NCBI GenBank assembly: GCA_013361595.1
Contig: JABFXT010000402.1
Location: 1 to 16,627 of the forward strand
DNA from: Nocardia sp.
Lineage (GTDB): Bacteria; Actinomycetota; Actinomycetes; Mycobacteriales; Mycobacteriaceae
Length of the DNA stretch: 16,627 nt
Direction: 5' to 3'
The position numbers were made by a program, and so were the translations under genes. This document shows, piece after piece, positions 6,370 through 12,799 of this stretch (positions within the stretch are counted from its first letter, which is position 1; each line of letters opens with the position of its first letter). The notes under the pieces are model-generated. The model saw only the letters and a program-made list of their open reading frames with translations, made no database searches and had not been told where the DNA came from.

Positions 6370-7802
6370 ACCGGATATCGACCCACACCGTCGTCGTCGG
6401 CGCCGGAATCGCGGGATCGTGGCTGGCCTACCGCCTGGCCCAACGAGGTGTTCCCGTCGTCCTGCTGGCCGCGGAAGACGCGGATACCCCGACGGTTTCC
6501 CGAAGCGCAGCGGCGGTATTCAACCGCACGCTGATGGAGACCACCGACGCACAGGAACTGGCAGCCCTGCTCGCGGACGAGACACAGACGCAGCATCCGG
6601 AACTGCAGCCGCTGATCCGTGACTACCTGCCACGGGAATTCGGCGCGCTCACCGAGCTCGTCGAGTTCCAGCGAATCGACACCATGGTGATCCCACAGCA
6701 TCCGGTGCCCTTTCCCCGGCTCGGTGCGGGCGGGGAGATACTGGAGCTTCTCCATCGGCAGATCCGCGCCCTCGGTGGGCGGTTGATCGTCGGCCGGGTC
6801 ACCGATCTGCTGGTCGAGGAGAACACCTGCCGGGGTGTCGCATATATACGCGATGCGGGAAACGGGGTCGTCGAGGCCCGCGCCGTAGTGATCGCCACCG
6901 GTGGATTCTCCGGGCTGATGCCACACGCGCACACCCCGAACGCGGGTGCCATGCTGGGGACTTTCGCCGCGGCGGGCGGCCACCTGACGAACCTGGAATT
7001 CGCGCAGCGTCACGCGCTGGGTGATCTCACGGCCGAGCGCGTTCTCTACCCGCCCGACCTGGCAGGGGCTCGGTTCTATCGGAACGGTGAGCGCGCGACC
7101 TGGCTCGAGCGGGCGCACGCCAATATCGACGAGCGATACCGCGACCTCCAGATCTTCCAGCAGTACTGGCGACACAACCTCCAGGTGCCCCATTCACTGC
7201 GACGGGGAGAGGAGAACTATGCGATCGGCCCCATCTACGGACTCTCGATGGGCGGTATCGCGCATATCGGAAGCGCCACCGATATCGACGGGGTCTACGT
7301 GACCGGTGAGGCGCGCCACGATATCGTCGCCGACTCGATCATCGGCCGCCCCTGGGCGATCTACCTGTGCACTTCCGGCATGTTGGCCGATCTGCTCGAA
7401 TCGCTGCCGCACAACGGATACGCGGGGGACGTGCCCGCACCGGACGACAGGATCGCTCCCGAGGCGACACTGCACGCCACGATCCGAGGACGGCTGACCG
7501 AGTTCGCCGACGATCGGTTCTCCGAGCCGGCGGCGGATGCCTTCGTGAGCTGGTGCCGGCAACGGCGCCACCACCTGGCGGAAGCCCAGAAATCGGATGC
7601 CGCATTACTGATCCTCGCGGAGGCCTATGCGCTCAGTGCCCGCCTGCGGCGGGAGAGCCGGGGCTATTTCTATCGCGCCGATCATCCCACCGCCGACCCG
7701 GCGCTGGCCCAGCTCCGGACCCGCGCGAGCTACGACGGAACAACCGACACCGTCTCGGTGGAGATGGTCGCCCAGGAGACGGCCGGGACCGGCACGTCCT
7801 GA
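6366..7802 (+). CDS. FAD-dependent oxidoreductase, NadB / fumarate reductase fold
   Basis: A 478-residue flavoprotein with the FAD-binding GAGIAG at 12-17 and the late GLSMGGI...IDGVYVTGE block, plus a C-terminal helical domain with SARLRRESRGYFYRADHP, a hallmark of L-aspartate oxidase and succinate/fumarate flavoproteins. Within that fold it is divergent. The usual GANR(L/M)ASNSLLE motif, whose arginine binds the dicarboxylate in NadB, is replaced by HDIVADSIIGRPW, and the active-site HY.(C/M)GG region reads YGLSMGG. A dicarboxylate such as aspartate or fumarate is therefore unlikely. It follows the lyase in the same direction, so it may oxidise or reduce a lyase-pathway intermediate, such as the double bond of a hydroxycinnamate, but this is inference. 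GTG 6366 is the first possible start in frame and has only a weak ribosome site. Confidence 0.82.
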   Translation: MNRISTHTVVVGAGIAGSWLAYRLAQRGVPVVLLAAEDADTPTVSRSAAAVFNRTLMETTDAQELAALLADETQTQHPELQPLIRDYLPREFGALTELVEFQRIDTMVIPQHPVPFPRLGAGGEILELLHRQIRALGGRLIVGRVTDLLVEENTCRGVAYIRDAGNGVVEARAVVIATGGFSGLMPHAHTPNAGAMLGTFAAAGGHLTNLEFAQRHALGDLTAERVLYPPDLAGARFYRNGERATWLERAHANIDERYRDLQIFQQYWRHNLQVPHSLRRGEENYAIGPIYGLSMGGIAHIGSATDIDGVYVTGEARHDIVADSIIGRPWAIYLCTSGMLADLLESLPHNGYAGDVPAPDDRIAPEATLHATIRGRLTEFADDRFSEPAADAFVSWCRQRRHHLAEAQKSDAALLILAEAYALSARLRRESRGYFYRADHPTADPALAQLRTRASYDGTTDTVSVEMVAQETAGTGTS

Positions 7803-7829
7803 GACGAGTCCGGCGACCGCTTGCACGGC

Positions 7830-8351
7830 TCACTCCACCCGCACCCCGCAGTCGTGAAAAGTCATCCGCAGCAGCAGCCCGGCCTCGAGTCCGATCACAC
7901 CCTCCGCCAATTCCAGATAGCGACCACAGAATCTGGGTCCGTGCGCCGCCACCCTCGCGGGCTCCGGTTCGAGGTGGTGAGCCAGTTCGTGCAAGACCAC
8001 CAGTTCCCGCAGCGCCCACGCCGTCCGCCCACGGGCAGAGCGTTGCGCGCCGATCGGTACCGCCAGCACCGCCGCCTCGGGTTCGTAGTGGGCGGCGATC
8101 GTTCCAGCACGCGCCCGGACCCGGACCGGTATACTGGCCCGCTCCCAGATGGCCGCGACCCAGTCCAGCGCTAGCACCCTGTCGCAGTACTGCTGCACCG
8201 AATCCACCGACGCGAACTTCCGTTCCGCCGGCAGTGTCAGCCGGGAGCCGTGTACTTCGACTGTTCGCTGCCCGAATTCCGCCGCCCGGTCGAAGATCGA
8301 CCGCACCAACTGTTCGGCGTCGTACACCTTGGTTCGCTGGGTATCTCGCAC
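7830..8351 (-). CDS. TIGR04338-type HExxH putative metallopeptidase
   Basis: A 173-residue protein of the actinobacterial family TIGR04338, recognised by its start RDTQRTKVYDAEQLVRSIFDRA and the zinc motif His121-Glu-Leu-Ala-His125 (VVLHELAHHLEPEPARVAAHGPRFC). The HELAHH helix with downstream H/E residues suggests a single-zinc metallohydrolase of the minigluzincin kind; no activity is established. There is no signal peptide or membrane segment, so it is probably cytosolic. GTG 8351 fits the family N-terminus and has AGGCGGG 11 bases upstream; GTG 8363 is also possible. The start is within 20 bases of the DUF2786 stop, so the two genes form an operon, a pairing I recall from other mycobacteria-related genomes. 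The long frame open to 8504 overlaps DUF2786 and is not used. Confidence 0.85.
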   Translation of the reverse strand: MRDTQRTKVYDAEQLVRSIFDRAAEFGQRTVEVHGSRLTLPAERKFASVDSVQQYCDRVLALDWVAAIWERASIPVRVRARAGTIAAHYEPEAAVLAVPIGAQRSARGRTAWALRELVVLHELAHHLEPEPARVAAHGPRFCGRYLELAEGVIGLEAGLLLRMTFHDCGVRVE

Positions 8352-8367
8352 GGTGCCGATCACCCGC

Positions 8368-9228
8368 CTACTCGGGGAGTTGCCCGCGCGCACCGTCCAG
8401 TTCGCGGGCCGGCCCGAGCCTGGCCACCTGCCCGGCGCGATCGCCCGCCTGTCGCGCGGCCGGCGCGTAACCGGTGGAGCTGCGCGGCCCATGCCAGGTG
8501 CCACGGGCTTCGGAAGTGCGGGAATAGAAGTCGGCCAGTTCGACTTCCTTGCCGCGCAGCGCGAGCGCCGTATCCGCGGCGCGCCGCGGGGAGAACGGTT
8601 CGGCAGCGGCGGTATCTCGGGTGGTCGCGGCCCGCTCGACCGCGCTCTTGGCCTCGGCCAGTCGAATTCCGATCCGCTCGGCGAAAGCGAGCTGGAAATT
8701 CAGCCGGGCTGTCACACCCGCCACCGGCACCCGCACCACCCGGCGTACTCTTCGCCCGGCCCGGCGTTCGGTCACCACTTTCTCCATAGTCGCCGAGCGA
8801 TGGTCCCCGGATTTGATGTAACGGTCCGAAGCCCGCACCATCTGCACCAGCAAGCTGGAGTAGAGCGCTTCGCAGACCGCGATATCGGCGGCGAACCCGT
8901 AGGCATAGACCTGGGTGGAGGAGCGGGCGACATCGCAGCGCACATCGTTGGCGGCGGCGATGGCCACGAACAACTGCACGTAGGTGCGCAACCCCTTGCG
9001 TCCCGGCTCGCCGATCGGCACCATCCGCTGGATCAACGCGGGCGGCCGTTCCCGGTCCCGGGTGTGGGCCCGGGCGACGGCCAGATCGATCGAGGACCGG
9101 GTCGCCAATCGCTGGGCGGCGGCGAGGAACGCCTCGGACTCGTGCTCGTTATCGGTGGACTCGGCTTTGCGCAGCAGTCCGCCGATCTTGATGAGCAGGC
9201 GATCCGATACCGCGTTCGAGGAAGACAT
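8368..9228 (-). CDS. DUF2786 domain protein
   Basis: A 286-residue protein with an N-terminal DUF2786 domain at about residues 8-55: KIGGLLRKAESTDNEHESEAFLAAAQRLATRSSIDLAVARA. The middle part (YVQLFVAIAAANDVRC, YGFAADIAVCEALYSSLLVQM) is the usual companion domain (DUF7168-like). The C-terminal third is Arg/Ala-rich, with a block resembling ADFYSRTSEARGTWHGP before a disordered tail. No catalytic motif is visible and the function is unknown; DUF2786 proteins also turn up in phages. ATG 9228 has AGG a few bases upstream. It is the first gene of the two-gene operon with the metallopeptidase. Confidence 0.82.
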   Translation of the reverse strand: MSSSNAVSDRLLIKIGGLLRKAESTDNEHESEAFLAAAQRLATRSSIDLAVARAHTRDRERPPALIQRMVPIGEPGRKGLRTYVQLFVAIAAANDVRCDVARSSTQVYAYGFAADIAVCEALYSSLLVQMVRASDRYIKSGDHRSATMEKVVTERRAGRRVRRVVRVPVAGVTARLNFQLAFAERIGIRLAEAKSAVERAATTRDTAAAEPFSPRRAADTALALRGKEVELADFYSRTSEARGTWHGPRSSTGYAPAARQAGDRAGQVARLGPARELDGARGQLPE

Positions 9229-9466
9229 CGGGACCTAGCCTAATCGCCGTGACGGCCACGCGGTGGGCGTGGGGCATCGGCGTCGGGCCCACCACCAGTA
9301 GTTATGCGTATTTCCGAGCAGACCGCCGACCTCGCGCGGCTCGTCGCGGGCGGTCCGGGGCGGGCGAGCTGGCGCTCCCTTCGATCCAGGAGTATCCGAC
9401 ACCGACGGTGCACACCATGTATGTTGCCTTGTGCTGCCGCTCACGTGTCGACCCTGGAGTTCCGCG
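9229..9466. other. Divergent gap between DUF2786 and the importer operon
   Basis: These 238 bases should contain promoters for the minus-strand pair and the plus-strand sugar importer. Apart from the importer's ribosome site (GGAG 9456-9459, 7 bases before ATG 9467) I see no convincing promoter boxes, operators or RNA structures. Confidence 0.45.
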
Positions 9467-10750
9467 ATGGCTTTCAAGAAGGTGCCGTCTCTACGTGCCG
9501 CGCTCGTCCTATGGCCGATCGCGCTGCTGACCGTGACCTTTGCCACCGCCTGCAACACCAGTGACACCGATGAACAGCTCGGCATGAACCAGGACGGCCG
9601 CGGCCCGATCACCTACGTGGAAGGTAAGGACACCACCGAGACCGGTGCGGTCAAGCAGGTGATCGATCGATGGAACGCCACCCATCCGGACGAACAGGTC
9701 ACCTACAAGGAACAGTCCAACGACGCCTCGGCGCAGTACGACGATCTCGTCGAGCACATGCGCGCGAAGTCGACGGACTACGACGTGGTCGCCCTCGATG
9801 TGCCGTGGACCGCGGAGTTCGCGGCCAAGGGCTGGATCCAGCCGTTGGAAGACCAGTTCGCCATCGACACCTCCCCGCTGCTGTCCCCGCCGGTGGCCAG
9901 CGCCACCTACAACGGCACGCTCTACGCCGCGCCCCGCAACACCAACGGTGGCCTGCTCTTCTACCGCAAGGACCTGGTGCCCAACGCCCCGGTGACCTGG
10001 GCCGAGATGCGCGCGAGCTGCCCGCTGGCCCGGGACAACCAGATCGGCTGCTACGCGGGCCAGTTCGCCCCCTACGAAGGCCTCACGGTGAATACCGCCG
10101 AGGTGATCAACGCGTTCGGCGGAACCTTCGTCGGCACCGACGGCCGCACCCCCACCGTGAACAGCCCGCAGTCGCGGGCCGGTCTCGAGCAGCTGGTCGA
10201 TTCCTTCCGGGTCGGTGATATCCCCCGCGAGGCCATCACCTTCCAGGAACCGACGAGCGGCGCCGCCTTCACCCAGGGCAAGCTCATGTTCCTGCGCAGC
10301 TGGCCCTCCACCTACGGTGACGCCTCGTCGGAGGCCTCGGCGGTCAAGGACAAGTTCGGGGTCGCCCCACTGCCCGGCGACACCGGGATCGGCGCCTCCA
10401 CGCTCGGTGGCTACAACGCCGCGATCAGCGCCTATTCGAAGAACAAGGCCACGGCACTGGATTTCCTGAAATACCTGATCAGCGAGGAAGCCCAGCACAT
10501 CATCGCCTCCGGCGCACTGCCGTCGGTGCGGGCCTCGATCTACGACGATCCGGCGCTCATCGCCAAGATGCCGTACCTGCCCGCCTTGAAGGATTCCATC
10601 GCCAGCGCGGTGCCCCGACCGGTCACCCCGTTCTATCCGGCGGTGTCCAAAGCCATTCAGGACAACGCATATGCTGCCCTGACCGGAACCAAGTCCGTGA
10701 ACGACGCGATCATCGGCATGCAGAAGGGCATCGAGACGGCCGGATCGTAG
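9467..10750 (+). CDS. lpqY: Sugar ABC transporter substrate-binding lipoprotein (LpqY-like)
   Basis: A 427-residue extracellular solute-binding protein anchored to the outer face of the membrane. Residues 1-28 form a signal peptide (Lys4-Lys5, then a hydrophobic run) ending TFATA before lipidated Cys29; the -3 residue is Ala, not the usual Leu. The mature part has VVALDVPWTAEFAAKGW, LYAAPRNTNGGLLFYRKDLV, an AAFTQGKLMFLRSWP block and SVRASIYDDP, all close to M. tuberculosis LpqY as I remember it and to CUT1-type binding proteins. Trehalose is thus the best guess for the ligand; a maltose-type sugar is possible. ATG 9467 is preferred over GTG 9431 because of GGAG at 9456-9459. First gene of an operon with two permeases, 41 bases ahead of the next start. 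Confidence 0.85.
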   Translation: MAFKKVPSLRAALVLWPIALLTVTFATACNTSDTDEQLGMNQDGRGPITYVEGKDTTETGAVKQVIDRWNATHPDEQVTYKEQSNDASAQYDDLVEHMRAKSTDYDVVALDVPWTAEFAAKGWIQPLEDQFAIDTSPLLSPPVASATYNGTLYAAPRNTNGGLLFYRKDLVPNAPVTWAEMRASCPLARDNQIGCYAGQFAPYEGLTVNTAEVINAFGGTFVGTDGRTPTVNSPQSRAGLEQLVDSFRVGDIPREAITFQEPTSGAAFTQGKLMFLRSWPSTYGDASSEASAVKDKFGVAPLPGDTGIGASTLGGYNAAISAYSKNKATALDFLKYLISEEAQHIIASGALPSVRASIYDDPALIAKMPYLPALKDSIASAVPRPVTPFYPAVSKAIQDNAYAALTGTKSVNDAIIGMQKGIETAGS

Positions 10751-10791
10751 AGGTTCAACCGGACCCGGCGAGCCCGTAGGAGAGAGTAACG

Positions 10792-11826
10792 GTGTCGGAT
10801 CCTTCCGGAACGGACGCGCAGGCGTCGGTCCGTACAGAAAAGCCCGCGAACGCACACAGTGACCGTGGGACGGCCAGCAGGCTTCGCGACGAAGTCCGCC
10901 TGTCGGGCCGGGCGTGGTTGTTCGTCGCGCCGGTGCTGATAGCGCTCACCGTGGTGATCGGTTATCCGGTGCTGCGGGCGTTGTGGATGTCGTTCACCTA
11001 CGACGATCAGCTGGACGAGACGACCGGCCGGTTCGTCGACAGCGGCCAGGGCACCTTCTACAACTACCTGCACTGGCTCGTCGGCCAGTGCCAGGTGATC
11101 ACCGGCGGCGTCACCGAATGCCCCACCGGCAATCTGGGCTCCGAGTTCTGGGGTGCCGTCGGCGTCACGCTGTTCTTCGCGGTCGTCACGGTGACACTGG
11201 AAGTGGCGATCGGGCTGGGTATGGCGATCGTCATGGGCAAAACCTTCAAGGGCCGGGCCCTGCTGCGGGCGGCGGTCCTGATCCCGTGGGCCATCCCGAC
11301 CGCGGTCACCGCCCGGCTCTGGGAGTTCATGTTCCAGTACGACGGTGTGGTCAATACCGTGTTCGGTACCGAGATCCTGTGGACCTCCGAGGCCTGGCCG
11401 GCCCGTTTCGCGGTGATCGCCGCCGATGTGTGGAAGACGGCGCCCTTCGTGGCGCTGCTGCTGCTGGCCGGTCTGCAGATCATCCCCGACGACGTCTACG
11501 AGGCGGCGCGGGTGGACGGCGCCTCGGCCTGGCAGCGGTTCACCCAGATCACCATGCCGCTGCTCAAACCGGCGCTACTGGTCGCGGTGCTGTTCCGCAC
11601 CATGGACGCGCTGCGCATGTACGACCTGCCCGCCATCATGACCGACAATCTGCCGGCCACCCGGACGCTGTCGGTGCTGGTGGTCGAACAGACGCGGCAG
11701 GGACCCAACAGTGCGGCGGCGCTGTCGACGATCACCTTCCTGTTGATCTTCGCGGCGGCCTTCCTGCTGGTGAAGGTATTGGGTGCGAACGCGGTGCGGA
11801 CGCAGGAAGAACAGCGGAAGGCGTGA
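10792..11826 (+). CDS. sugA: Sugar ABC transporter permease (SugA-like)
   Basis: A 344-residue MalF/SugA-type integral membrane protein. A cytoplasmic N-terminal tail of about 35 residues precedes the first membrane helix (RAWLFVAPVLIALTVVIGYPVL). Five more hydrophobic segments follow, and the ATPase-docking EAA loop begins near residue 237 (YEAARVDGASAWQRFTQITMPLL). Between helices 1 and 2 there is a long extracytoplasmic segment with two cysteines (GQCQVITGGVTECPTG) that I do not remember from mycobacterial SugA, which is shorter (about 307 residues). GTG 10792 is supported by AGGAG at 10778-10782, 9 bases upstream. Its stop overlaps the next start (TGATG), indicating coupled translation with the second permease. 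Confidence 0.85.
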   Translation: MSDPSGTDAQASVRTEKPANAHSDRGTASRLRDEVRLSGRAWLFVAPVLIALTVVIGYPVLRALWMSFTYDDQLDETTGRFVDSGQGTFYNYLHWLVGQCQVITGGVTECPTGNLGSEFWGAVGVTLFFAVVTVTLEVAIGLGMAIVMGKTFKGRALLRAAVLIPWAIPTAVTARLWEFMFQYDGVVNTVFGTEILWTSEAWPARFAVIAADVWKTAPFVALLLLAGLQIIPDDVYEAARVDGASAWQRFTQITMPLLKPALLVAVLFRTMDALRMYDLPAIMTDNLPATRTLSVLVVEQTRQGPNSAAALSTITFLLIFAAAFLLVKVLGANAVRTQEEQRKA

Positions 11827-12731
11827 TGGCCGCGGTGACAACACAGCAAACCGAGACCACCCGGCCGGCGGCGGCGAACGCCCGACCGGCGGGATCATGG
11901 CGGCGCCGGCTCGGCTCGGCCCGCATCTACGTGGGGGCCCTGATCGTGCTCCTGTGGGGTTTGGGCCCCTTCTACTGGATGGTGGTGACCGCGTTCCGCG
12001 ACCCCGCCTACACCTTCGATCCCACACCCTGGCCCACCCACGTCACCCTGGACAACTTCCGCGACGCCTTCGACACCAGCCGAGGCAACGATTTCGGCCG
12101 GGCCCTGCTCAACAGCGTGATCATCGGCGCGGCCAGCACCGCCATCGCGCTGGTCATCGGAATCATGGCGGCCTACGCGCTGGCCCGGCTCACCTTCAAG
12201 GGCCGCTACCTGGTGTCCGGGCTGATCCTGAGCGCGTCGATGTTCCCGGTCGTGGTGCTGGTGACCCCGCTGTTCCAGCTGTTCACCGATATCGGCTGGA
12301 TCGGTAGGTACCAGGCGCTGATCCTGCCGAACATCTCGTTCGTGCTGCCGCTGACCGTGTACATCCTGGCCTCGTTCTTCGCCGAACTGCCGTGGGAGCT
12401 CGAGGAGGCGGCCCGGATCGACGGTGCCACCAAGGTGCAGGCGTTCCGGTTGGTGATGCTGCCGCTGGCCGCGCCCGCCGTGTTCACCACCGCGATCCTG
12501 GCGTTCATCGCCGCGGTCAACGAATATCTACTCGCCCGTGTCCTGTCCGGTAGCAAAACGGAACCGGTGACCGTGGCAATCGCCCGGTTCTCCGGGAACA
12601 ATCCACTGGTGGAACCGTATGCGGCGATCATGGCCGCGGGCACGCTTGTGACCGTACCGCTGGTGATCCTGGTGCTCGTCTTCCAGCGGCGGATCATTTC
12701 CGGGCTCACCGCGGGCGGCGTCAAAAGCTGA
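11826..12731 (+). CDS. sugB: Sugar ABC transporter permease (SugB-like)
   Basis: A 301-residue MalG/SugB-type permease, partner of the preceding one in the membrane. After a Thr/Ala/Arg-rich tail the first helix is IYVGALIVLLWGLGPFYWMVV. The family-typical LARLTFKGRYLVSGLILSASMFP and the EAA loop near residue 194 (EEAARIDGATKVQAFRLVMLPL) follow, and the protein ends in an Arg-rich cytoplasmic QRRIISGLTAGGVK. Length is normal for the family. ATG 11826 overlaps the upstream TGA. A longer frame reaching back to 10914 only overlaps sugA and is not real. The expected ATPase (SugC) does not follow; a PBP gene begins 68 bases later. Confidence 0.88.
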   Translation: MAAVTTQQTETTRPAAANARPAGSWRRRLGSARIYVGALIVLLWGLGPFYWMVVTAFRDPAYTFDPTPWPTHVTLDNFRDAFDTSRGNDFGRALLNSVIIGAASTAIALVIGIMAAYALARLTFKGRYLVSGLILSASMFPVVVLVTPLFQLFTDIGWIGRYQALILPNISFVLPLTVYILASFFAELPWELEEAARIDGATKVQAFRLVMLPLAAPAVFTTAILAFIAAVNEYLLARVLSGSKTEPVTVAIARFSGNNPLVEPYAAIMAAGTLVTVPLVILVLVFQRRIISGLTAGGVKS

Positions 12732-12799
12732 TCACTGGGTATCCTGGGGACCGGCGGTGGCACGCCTGAGTTTTTCCGACGCTCCGAGAGGAGATGATC

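Noticed and set aside
5847..7193. A 448-residue minus-strand frame
   Set aside because: It is antisense to the lyase C-terminal half and the flavoprotein and shows no domain of its own.
9509..10855. A 448-residue minus-strand frame opposite the binding lipoprotein
   Set aside because: Gly/Val/Arg-rich shadow of the lpqY-like gene without recognisable motifs or a ribosome site.
10914..12731. A 605-residue plus-strand frame covering sugA and sugB
   Set aside because: Its first 300 residues are a shifted reading of sugA, rich in Arg/Gly/Pro with no family motifs; only the part from 11826 is the real permease.
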